Shown piece by piece: positions 25,461 through 32,581 of a stretch of 64,000 bases of DNA. The stretch's first letter is position 1. Every line of letters starts with the position of its first letter. The notes under the pieces were generated by a model that made no database searches, was not told the origin of the DNA, and was given only the letters and a program-made list of their open reading frames with translations. This DNA comes from Nocardioides sp. S5 (GTDB taxonomy: Bacteria; Actinomycetota; Actinomycetes; Propionibacteriales; Nocardioidaceae): the NCBI RefSeq assembly GCF_017310035.1, contig NZ_CP022296.1, positions 4,464,001-4,528,000 on the forward strand. The letters run 5' to 3'. Position numbers and translations under genes: made by a program.

Positions 25461-26120
25461 ATGAAGTGGCGGGGGCCTGCGGTGCTGGTCGCGCTCCTGG
25501 CGGTCGGCGCCGGGAGCGGCTTCGCCGCGTCCGCACAGACCCGCGACACCACGATCGGCACCGGCGTCGCCGCCCCGGTGCCCGCGGCACGCCCCGAGCT
25601 GCCGATCGAGGCCCCGCGGCCGTTCGAGCAGGACCCCGACGACCCCGCGCTGGAGCCCGGCATCGCGATGGAGCAGGCCAGGCTGGGCAGCGGGAAGTTC
25701 GAGATCACCTTCCCCGCGCCGAAGGGCTGGAGCACCAACGCCAACGCCACCAACGAGTGGAAGTGGAAGAAGCCCGGCACGTCCAACAACACCTACGTGA
25801 TGCGCATCGAGCAGATCAACAGCCAGGACATCACCATCGAGGACGCCATCGACATCCGCATCGAGCGGCTGCTCGACGAGCAGGAGGACGTGTCGATCCG
25901 CGAGCGCGGCGCGAACTCGCTGGAGTACACCTACCGCAGCAACGAGGGCAACAAGCGCCACAGCTTCATGCGGTGGCTCGACCTCGACCGCAGCGGGCAG
26001 GCCGACGTGGAGATCGTGGTGCACGGCCGTGAGAGCGACGTCGAGGGCACCAGCGACCTGATCCAGCGCGTGGCCGAGGGCATGCGCGGCGCCACCGCCG
26101 AGGCGATCGAGCTGCCCTGA
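25461..26120 (+). CDS. Membrane-anchored extracytoplasmic protein, paralogue 1
   Basis: The 219-residue product has one N-terminal hydrophobic segment (about 6-25), an acidic Pro-rich linker (E-Q-D-P-D-D-P-A-L-E-P-G) and an outer alpha/beta domain beginning G-S-G-K-F-E-I-T-F-P-A-P-K-G-W. It is clearly related to the next gene (shared pattern G-S-G-x-F-x-x-x-x-P-x-P-x-G-W, N-E-W-x-W, and a C-terminal R-V-A-x-G). The fold resembles lipoprotein LpqN/DUF-type sensor domains; function unknown. Its stop overlaps the next start (TGATG). Confidence 0.75.
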   Translation: MKWRGPAVLVALLAVGAGSGFAASAQTRDTTIGTGVAAPVPAARPELPIEAPRPFEQDPDDPALEPGIAMEQARLGSGKFEITFPAPKGWSTNANATNEWKWKKPGTSNNTYVMRIEQINSQDITIEDAIDIRIERLLDEQEDVSIRERGANSLEYTYRSNEGNKRHSFMRWLDLDRSGQADVEIVVHGRESDVEGTSDLIQRVAEGMRGATAEAIELP

Positions 26121-26764
26121 TGGACGGTCTCGCGACGCGGCGTGGTGCCGCCCTCCTCGCCCTGCTGCTGGCGCTGGGCGTGGTCGGCGGCTTCGGCGCC
26201 TCCTGGGCGCTCGGCGAGCTCCCGCGCGGCGACGGTGCGCCCGCACCGGTCGTGGCCGCGTCACCGAGCCTGCCGGTGGACCCCGTGCCCGATCTGCTGC
26301 GCGACCCGGAGTACCCGCCCCTCGAGCCGGGCACCCCGCTGGTCCCCGGTGAGGTCGGGAGCGGCGGGTTCCGGATGGTCCTGCCGGTGCCCCGGGGCTG
26401 GACCTTCTCGGAGAACTCCCTCAACGAGTGGCAGTGGCGCCCCCCGGACCAGCCGTCGTTCGGCCAGGTGATGCGCGTCGAGCAGGTGCTGAGCAACCGG
26501 CGCTCGATCAGCTGGACGCTGGACCGCCGCATCGACGAGCTCAACGAGGACGAGCAGAACGTCACGATCCTCGAGCGGACCGACCGCAGCCTGCACTTCA
26601 CCTTCGTCACCAGCAACCACCTGCGCCACGGCTTCCTCACCTGGCTCGACGTCACCGGCTCCGACGACGCGCAGGTCGAGATCGCCGTCACCGGGCGCGC
26701 CCGGGACGCGGACGGCATGGCCGACCTGATCAGCCGCGTCGCGGCCGGCGTCTCGCTGGGCTGA
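26120..26764 (+). CDS. Membrane-anchored extracytoplasmic protein, paralogue 2
   Basis: The 214-residue product repeats the architecture of the preceding gene: one N-terminal membrane segment (about 10-30), a linker D-P-E-Y-P-P-L-E-P-G-T-P, and a domain starting G-S-G-G-F-R-M-V-L-P-V-P-R-G-W. It starts at the last base of the upstream stop codon. The convergent Ser/Thr kinase gene lies 2 bp away, and the outer domain of that kinase begins with a similar strand (T-L-S-V-T-V-P-E-S-W). The three may have arisen from one sensor module. Confidence 0.75.
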   Translation: MDGLATRRGAALLALLLALGVVGGFGASWALGELPRGDGAPAPVVAASPSLPVDPVPDLLRDPEYPPLEPGTPLVPGEVGSGGFRMVLPVPRGWTFSENSLNEWQWRPPDQPSFGQVMRVEQVLSNRRSISWTLDRRIDELNEDEQNVTILERTDRSLHFTFVTSNHLRHGFLTWLDVTGSDDAQVEIAVTGRARDADGMADLISRVAAGVSLG

Positions 26765-26766
26765 GC

Positions 26767-28218
26767 TCAGATCCCCGACGTCGCCACCGAGTCGAGGACC
26801 CGGTTGGCGGTGGGCCGGTCGTCGCTGCGGACCTGCACCCAGAGCAGCTGGCTGGCGTTGACCTGCACCACGCGCTCGACCATGTAGTCGGCGCCCGGGC
26901 ACCCGCTGAAGACCATCGTCATCGAGGAGTCGCTGTTGCGCTCGTCGCGGATGAGCCCGCCGGGCGCGTCGACGCACTCCGCGTGCTGCGGCACGCGCGA
27001 GGGCAGCTTGTCGGAGGAGAGGATGCCGACGAAGACTCCCGGGGCGGCCCCCTCCTCGGTGTTCCAGCCCTCCCGGCTGCCGGCCGCGAGGGACGGCTGC
27101 GACTGCTCGCCCTCGACCGGCACCCACTGCTCGGGGTCGACCTGCGCCGTCCACGACTCGGGGACGGTGACGGAGAGGGTGCCGGTGTCGTCGGCGACGG
27201 TGCGGGTGGCGGTGCTGGCGCGCTCGAGCGACCAGCCCGCCCCGGCACCGAGCAGGAGCACCAGGGCTGCCGCGACGAGCCCCGGCCAGCGGCGGCGCGC
27301 GGAGGACGTGGAGCCGGCCGGGACCGGGTCGGCGGCACCGGTCCCGGGCTCGGTGCGGGTGAGGTCGGGATCGGTGGGGACCCACGCCTGCGGGGACGCG
27401 TCGAGCTCCGCGCCCATCGCGTCGACCAGCGCAGCGGTGAAGGAGGCGACGTCGTCGAAGCGGTCCTCGCGGTCCTTGGCCAGCGCGCGCAGCACGACAG
27501 CCTCGGCGTCGGGGTTGCCGATCCCCATCGGGGGCGGCGGAGCGGGGTCCTCGGCCGCGGAGAGGCTGGAGTGGGCGAACGGCTGGCGTCCGGCGAGGAG
27601 GTAGTGGGCCAGCGCGGCGAGCGAGAACTGGTCGGCCCGGGCGTCGAGGCCCTCGCCGCGCGCCTGCTCCGGCGCGACGTACGTCGGCGTGCCCCCGACC
27701 ATGGTCAGGCGCGAGGACATGTCCATCGCCTTGCCGAGGCCGAGGTCGCCGAGCATCGCGACGACCTTCTCACCGGAGGCGGTGCCGACGGTGCGGAAGA
27801 GCACGTTGGCGGGCTTCACGTCGCGGTGCAGCACTCCGCGCTCGTGCAGGGCCGTGAGGCCCTTGCCGACCTGGTCGACGACCGTCAGCGCCTGCGCCGG
27901 GCTCAGCCTGCCGAGCTCGAGCCGGTCGGCCAGCGTGCCCTGGTCGGCGTACGCCATGACGAGGAAGGGGCGCTCGTCGTCGAGCTCGCCGGCGTCGTAG
28001 ACGCTCACGACGTGCGGCGACTCCACCTTGCGCAGGAAGCGGCCCTCCTCGACGAAGCGCTGCCGGATGTGCAGGTCCCCGGTCCAGTTGTCGGCCAGCA
28101 CCTTGATGGCCACCGGCGAGTCGAGGTGCTCGTCGTGGGCCAGCCAGACGGTCGCGAACGCCCCGGACCCGATGCGGCGGCGCACCGGGTAACGACCGAG
28201 ACGAGAGGGAGCGGACAC
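26767..28218 (-). CDS. Transmembrane Ser/Thr protein kinase (PknB-like)
   Basis: The 483-residue receptor kinase has a Gly-loop G-S-G-A-F-A-T-V (17-24), Lys39 in A-I-K-V, catalytic loop H-R-D-V-K-P-A-N (131-138), and D-L-G (158-160) where most kinases have D-F-G. The P+1 region follows (G-T-P-T-Y-V-A-P-E). A linker leads to one membrane helix (about 308-330) and an outer domain with two Cys. It is divergent from an ECF sigma factor gene with only 20 bp between start codons, so both promoters overlap. Phosphorylation-dependent control of that sigma factor is a plausible inference. Confidence 0.93.
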   Translation of the reverse strand: MSAPSRLGRYPVRRRIGSGAFATVWLAHDEHLDSPVAIKVLADNWTGDLHIRQRFVEEGRFLRKVESPHVVSVYDAGELDDERPFLVMAYADQGTLADRLELGRLSPAQALTVVDQVGKGLTALHERGVLHRDVKPANVLFRTVGTASGEKVVAMLGDLGLGKAMDMSSRLTMVGGTPTYVAPEQARGEGLDARADQFSLAALAHYLLAGRQPFAHSSLSAAEDPAPPPPMGIGNPDAEAVVLRALAKDREDRFDDVASFTAALVDAMGAELDASPQAWVPTDPDLTRTEPGTGAADPVPAGSTSSARRRWPGLVAAALVLLLGAGAGWSLERASTATRTVADDTGTLSVTVPESWTAQVDPEQWVPVEGEQSQPSLAAGSREGWNTEEGAAPGVFVGILSSDKLPSRVPQHAECVDAPGGLIRDERNSDSSMTMVFSGCPGADYMVERVVQVNASQLLWVQVRSDDRPTANRVLDSVATSGI

Positions 28219-28223
28219 GTGGG

Positions 28224-28230
28224 CATTATC
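28224..28230. promoter_or_regulatory. Shared -10 region of the divergent kinase and sigma-factor genes
   Basis: CATTATC contains GATAAT on the minus strand, 6 nt before the kinase GTG, and CATTAT on the plus strand, 9 nt before the sigma-factor GTG. The two promoters would use nearly the same bases, so transcription in the two directions should be mutually exclusive. Confidence 0.5.
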
Positions 28231-28238
28231 GTGCAGGG

Positions 28239-28817
28239 GTGAGCTATTCGGGGGACCCGGGCGACGCGCTGACGCCGGACGACATCGACGACCTGGCGCG
28301 TCAGGCGCGCGACGGGGACCGTGACGCGCTCGAGATGCTGCTCGGCGCGGTGCGTCCGCGGGTGCTCAACATCTGCCGCGGGGTGCTGCCCTTCTCCGGC
28401 GACTCCGAGGACGCGTGCCAGGAGGCGATGCTCAACGTCGCGACCCGGATCGACACCTGGGGCGGTCGCGGACGCTTCACCACGTGGCTGCACATCGTGG
28501 CGGTCAACAGCGCCCGCACGACCTACCGCCGGCTGAAGAACCTCGCCACGCCCACCGACTTCGAGGACGGCGCCCACGACCGGCCCGACCCGCGCACCAC
28601 CAGCGTCATCGCCGGCACCCGCCTCGACCTGCTCGACGCGATGGAGACGATCGAGGTCGACCACCCGCAGTACGTCGAGCCGCTGCTGCTGCGCGACGTC
28701 TACGGCCTGCCCTACGACGAGATCGCCGCGCTCGTCGACGCCCCGCTCGGCACCGTGAAGGCCCAGATCCACCACGGCCGCAAGCTCGCCCGGCCGCTGC
28801 TCCGGGGCGAGAGGTGA
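28239..28817 (+). CDS. ECF-type RNA polymerase sigma factor
   Basis: The 192-residue protein has sigma region 2 (about 17-95, with D-S-E-D-A-C-Q-E-A-M and F-T-T-W-L-H-I-V-A-V-N) and region 4 (about 125-190, with L-L-L-R-D-V-Y-G-L-P-Y-D-E-I-A and G-T-V-K-A-Q-I-H-H-G-R). No anti-sigma gene lies next to it. Instead the divergent neighbour is a membrane Ser/Thr kinase, a linkage known from kinase-associated ECF groups. Its stop overlaps the GTG start of the M1 lipoprotein peptidase (GTGA). Confidence 0.92.
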   Translation: MSYSGDPGDALTPDDIDDLARQARDGDRDALEMLLGAVRPRVLNICRGVLPFSGDSEDACQEAMLNVATRIDTWGGRGRFTTWLHIVAVNSARTTYRRLKNLATPTDFEDGAHDRPDPRTTSVIAGTRLDLLDAMETIEVDHPQYVEPLLLRDVYGLPYDEIAALVDAPLGTVKAQIHHGRKLARPLLRGER

Positions 28818-30322
28818 GCCTCACCGCTCGCACCGGAGTCGCCTTCGTCCTGTCCCTCACGGTCCTCACCGGCTGCTCCGACGACGTCGCGGCCCCGGAC
28901 GTCCTCACCGCGCCGACGCCCCCGGCAGCGGCGCCGGCCTTCGACGGCGTGGCCAGGGCGTCGGCGCCCCCGGTCGCGGAGCCCGTCGAACAGGACCTCG
29001 ACCTCGCCGTGTCCGAGCCGCGCGAGGACAGCGTCTACCCCGACGTCGGCGACCCGCGGGTCGACGCCCTGCACTACGACCTCGACCTCACGTGGGAGCC
29101 GGGGCGCGAGCGGCTCACCGGGCGGGCGGTCGTCACCTTCCGCGCCGCCCGCACCGCCCCGCGCTTCCAGCTCGACCTCGGCGCACCGCTGGCGGTCGAG
29201 GAGCTGACGCTGGACGGCGAGGCGGTCCGCTTCACCCGCCGAGGCAAGGACCTGCTGGTGCAGGCCCCGATCACCGCCGACGACCGCCACGAGCTCGCCG
29301 TCGACTACTCCGGCACCCCCGAGCCCGCCCCCGCGCCCACCACGCGCAGCGACTTCTCCACCACTGGCTTCACCGTCACCGACACCGGCGAGGTGTGGAC
29401 CATGCAGGAGCCCTACGGCGCCTACACGTGGTACCCCGTCAACGACCAGCCGTCCGACAAGGCGCTCTACGACGTGACCGTCCACGCCCCGGCCCCGTGG
29501 ACCGGGATCTCTAACGGCGCGCTCACCGAGCTGACCACCGACGAGGACGGCACCACCACGTCGTGGCAGCTCGTCGAGCCGGCGTCGTCGTACCTCATCA
29601 CCCTCGCGATCGGTGACTACGCCCACGCCGCCAACACGACCGAGGACGGCTTGCGCGTCGACTACTGGACCCCGCGCGGGATGGTGCGCCGGCTCGAGGG
29701 GGTCCAGAGCGCAGCGGCCACCGTCGCCTGGGTCGAGGACCGCCTCGGCGACTACCCCTTCGACACCCTCGGCCTCGTCGTCACGGCCTCGCAGAGCGCG
29801 ATGGAGACCCAGACGATGGTCACCCTCGGCGACAACGACTACGTCCTGTCCCCGCAGGTCGTCGCCCACGAGCTCGTGCACCAGTGGTACGGCGACCAGG
29901 TCTCGCCGTCCGACTGGCGCGACGTGTGGCTCAACGAGGGCATGACGATGCTGCTGCAGTGGACCTACGAGGACGAGCACGACATGCGCCCGCTGCGCGA
30001 CACGCTGGGCGCGGCGCGCGCCATCGACCAGCAGCTGCGCGACGACTACGGCCCGCCCGGGGCGTACGACCCGCGCCAGTTCGGCGGCTCGAACATCTAC
30101 TACACGCCGGCGCTGATGTGGAACGAGCTGCGCGTGGAGCTCGGCGACGACGAGTTCTACCGTGTCGCGCGCTCGTGGCTCGCTGCGCACGACAACACGT
30201 CGGTCTCGCGCGAGCAGGCCTACGACCACTGGGAGGCCGAGACCGGACTGGAGCTGTCGGACTTCTTCGACGCCTGGATCGTCGGTCGCACCACCCCCGG
30301 GTCGGGCGTGCCCACCGCCTGA
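28814..30322 (+). CDS. M1-family zinc metallopeptidase, lipoprotein
   Basis: The 502-residue protein has a lipoprotein signal (L-T-G-C, Cys21), a Pro/Ala-rich spacer, the M1 N-terminal beta-saddle (R-L-T-G-R-A-V-V-T-F), and the gluzincin active site H-E-L-V-H (His352, Glu353, His356) with Glu375 in N-E-G-M as third zinc ligand. The substrate motif G-A-M-E-N is replaced by S-A-M-E-T. It should be an aminopeptidase-like enzyme on the outer face of the membrane. Its GTG start overlaps the ECF sigma factor stop, so it is co-translated with the regulator and is a likely part of the same envelope response. Confidence 0.9.
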   Translation: MSLTARTGVAFVLSLTVLTGCSDDVAAPDVLTAPTPPAAAPAFDGVARASAPPVAEPVEQDLDLAVSEPREDSVYPDVGDPRVDALHYDLDLTWEPGRERLTGRAVVTFRAARTAPRFQLDLGAPLAVEELTLDGEAVRFTRRGKDLLVQAPITADDRHELAVDYSGTPEPAPAPTTRSDFSTTGFTVTDTGEVWTMQEPYGAYTWYPVNDQPSDKALYDVTVHAPAPWTGISNGALTELTTDEDGTTTSWQLVEPASSYLITLAIGDYAHAANTTEDGLRVDYWTPRGMVRRLEGVQSAAATVAWVEDRLGDYPFDTLGLVVTASQSAMETQTMVTLGDNDYVLSPQVVAHELVHQWYGDQVSPSDWRDVWLNEGMTMLLQWTYEDEHDMRPLRDTLGAARAIDQQLRDDYGPPGAYDPRQFGGSNIYYTPALMWNELRVELGDDEFYRVARSWLAAHDNTSVSREQAYDHWEAETGLELSDFFDAWIVGRTTPGSGVPTA

Positions 30323-30338
30323 CGTCACCGGGCGCGCG

Positions 30339-30344
30339 TACCCT
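30339..30344 (+). promoter_or_regulatory. -10 hexamer TACCCT (leaderless)
   Basis: TACCCT ends 6 nt before the ATG at 30351. Confidence 0.4.
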
Positions 30345-30350
30345 CCCGGC

Positions 30351-31823
30351 ATGAGACGCCTCTCCGCCCACGACCTCATCGACCTCGTCCTCGACGAGGG
30401 CTCGTGGACCTCGTGGGACACCGCCCCCGTGCGCGACGGCGTCGGTGAGGCGTACGCCGCCGAGCTGGCCGCGGCGGGCGAGAAGTCCGGCGTCGACGAG
30501 TCGGTGCTCACCGGCGAGGCACGGCTGCGCGGACGCCGGATCGGCGTGCTGGTGGGCGAGTTCGGCTTCCTGGCCGGCTCCATCGGCCGCGCCGCCGCGG
30601 ACCGGATCGTCGCCGGCATCGAGCGCGCGACCCGCGAGGGCCTGCCCCTGGTGGCGGCGCCCGTCAGCGGCGGCACCCGGATGCAGGAGGGCACGCCGGC
30701 CTTCGTGCAGATGGTGCGGATCTCCGCCGCGATCGCCGCCCACCGCGGCGCCGGGCTGCCCTACCTCGTCTACCTGCGCCACCCCACCACCGGAGGCGTG
30801 ATGGCGTCGTGGGGCTCGCTCGGCCACGTCACCGTCGCCGAGCCGGGTGCGCTGGTCGGGTTCCTCGGCCCCCGGGTCTACGAGGCGCTCTACGACAAGC
30901 CGTTCCCCGAGGGCGTGCAGACCTCGGAGAACCTCTACGCCCACGGCATCGTCGACGCGGTGCTGCCGCCCGACGAGATCGCCGACATCCTCGACCGCGC
31001 GCTGACGATCCTGATGGCCGCGCGCGAGGGCGTCGCGCCGGTGCCCGACCCGGGCCAGGAGGACGTCCCCGACGTCGACGCCTGGGACTGCGTGACCCGG
31101 TCACGGAGGCCGGACCGGCCCGGCGTACGCCGTCTGCTGCGCTACGCCGCCAGCGACGTCGTGCCGCTCAACGGCACCGGTCAGGGCGAGCGCGACCCGG
31201 GGCTGCTGATCGCGCTGGCCCGCTTCGGCGAGGCGCCGTGCGTCTTCCTCGGCCAGGACCGGCGCGGGCAGACGACCGACCACCCGATGGGGCCCGAGGC
31301 GCTCCGTGAGGCCCGACGCGGGATGCGGCTGGCCTCCGAGCTCGGGCTGCCGCTCGTGACGGTCATCGACACCCAGGGCGCCGCCCTCTCGGCGGACGCC
31401 GAGAACGGCGGGCTGGCCGGCGAGATCGCGCGGTCGCTGGCCGACCTCGTCACCCTGGACGCCCCGACGCTGTGCCTGATGCTGGGCGAGGGCAACGGTG
31501 GCGGCGCGCTCGCGCTCCTGCCCGCCGACCGGGTCGTGGCCGCGCAGCACGCCTGGCTCTCGCCGCTCCCCCCGGAGGGCGCGTCGGCGATCGTGCACCG
31601 CGACCTCGAGCACGCCGCGGAGATGGCCCGCTCCCAGCAGGTGCGCGCGCTCGACCTCCACCGCCGCGGGGTCGTCGACCGGATCGTCGCGGAGAAGCCC
31701 GACGCCGCCGACGAGCCGGAGGAGTTCTGCCGGCGGGTCGGTGCCGTGCTCGAGCACGAGCTCAGCGCGCTGCTCGCCGCCGGGCCGGGGTCGCCGGAGA
31801 GGCGGGCGCGGCGCTACGTGTGA
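30351..31823 (+). CDS. Single-chain acyl-CoA carboxylase carboxyltransferase
   Basis: The 490-residue protein contains both crotonase-fold carboxyltransferase halves in one chain. The beta-like N-half carries G-V-L-V-G-E-F-G-F-L-A-G-S and S-G-G-T-R-M-Q-E-G-T. The alpha-like C-half carries D-T-Q-G-A and L-M-L-G-E-G-N-G-G-G-A-L-A. No zinc-finger Cys cluster of E. coli AccD is present. It would transfer carboxyl from carboxybiotin to acetyl-CoA or another acyl-CoA, but no biotin carboxylase or carrier gene is in the window, so partner and substrate are unknown. Confidence 0.85.
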   Translation: MRRLSAHDLIDLVLDEGSWTSWDTAPVRDGVGEAYAAELAAAGEKSGVDESVLTGEARLRGRRIGVLVGEFGFLAGSIGRAAADRIVAGIERATREGLPLVAAPVSGGTRMQEGTPAFVQMVRISAAIAAHRGAGLPYLVYLRHPTTGGVMASWGSLGHVTVAEPGALVGFLGPRVYEALYDKPFPEGVQTSENLYAHGIVDAVLPPDEIADILDRALTILMAAREGVAPVPDPGQEDVPDVDAWDCVTRSRRPDRPGVRRLLRYAASDVVPLNGTGQGERDPGLLIALARFGEAPCVFLGQDRRGQTTDHPMGPEALREARRGMRLASELGLPLVTVIDTQGAALSADAENGGLAGEIARSLADLVTLDAPTLCLMLGEGNGGGALALLPADRVVAAQHAWLSPLPPEGASAIVHRDLEHAAEMARSQQVRALDLHRRGVVDRIVAEKPDAADEPEEFCRRVGAVLEHELSALLAAGPGSPERRARRYV

Positions 31824-31879
31824 GCGCCGGTCGGGTCGTGACATCCCCTGCGTGCCACGACCCGGCCGGTGCGTCTGCG

Positions 31880-32398
31880 TCAGAGCCCGAACAGTGAGCA
31901 GACGGCCTCGGTCCCGCCCGCGGTCCACTCGTCGAGCCTCGGGCCCGCCTCGCGGTGGAAGAGCCCCTCGACGTCGAGGTCCTCGACGTACATCCCGGTC
32001 GTGTGCAGCACGACTCCCGCGCCCGGCATCGTCACCGTGCGGTAGTTGCCGCGGCTGGTGAACGTGCGCGCCACGAAGTCGAAGGTGACGATGCGGGTGC
32101 CCTGGAACTCGTAGCGCTCGCCCGTGGCGAAGTTCTCGAAGGTCCCCGTGTAGTTGACGTTCCGCGACTCCCGCACGACGGTGCCGTCGCGGTCCTCGAA
32201 GACGTGGACGTTGCGGACGAGGTCGAAACCGAGCCCGATCTCGGCGCCGTCGTCGCACACCGCGACGATCTCGTCGGTCGTGGGCCACGACAGCGAGCTG
32301 CGGGTGTTGTCGGCGGCCGAGGCCGGTCCGGCCAGGGCTGCGGTCGCAGCCAGGGCGATGGCAGGTACGGCGGTGAGTCGTGCGAGTCGTGCGGTCAT
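31880..32398 (-). CDS. Small secreted protein of unknown function
   Basis: The 172-residue product has a clear Sec signal peptide (basic M-T-A-R-L-A-R-L, Ala-rich core, cleavage near G-P-A-S-A-A). A compact beta-rich domain follows with two Cys (V-C-D-D and V-C-S-L) at its two ends, able to form a disulfide. The ATG at 32398 has AAGGAG at good distance; a GTG three codons earlier is less likely. It is convergent with the carboxyltransferase gene. No family recognised. Confidence 0.75.
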   Translation of the reverse strand: MTARLARLTAVPAIALAATAALAGPASAADNTRSSLSWPTTDEIVAVCDDGAEIGLGFDLVRNVHVFEDRDGTVVRESRNVNYTGTFENFATGERYEFQGTRIVTFDFVARTFTSRGNYRTVTMPGAGVVLHTTGMYVEDLDVEGLFHREAGPRLDEWTAGGTEAVCSLFGL

Positions 32399-32581
32399 GT
32401 GGATCACTCCTTGTCAGAGGTACGAGCGGTGCGGTGCCCCGGAGGCGCCGGTCGCCTCGGTGCACCGAGCCTCACGGGAGGCGGTCGCGTCCCGGTCGCA
32501 GTCCGGTCGCACCCCTCGACCCCGGGTCGCAGCCCGGTCGCACCGCCGCGCCGGCGGTCCGTCGTACGCCCTGTGCGGCCC

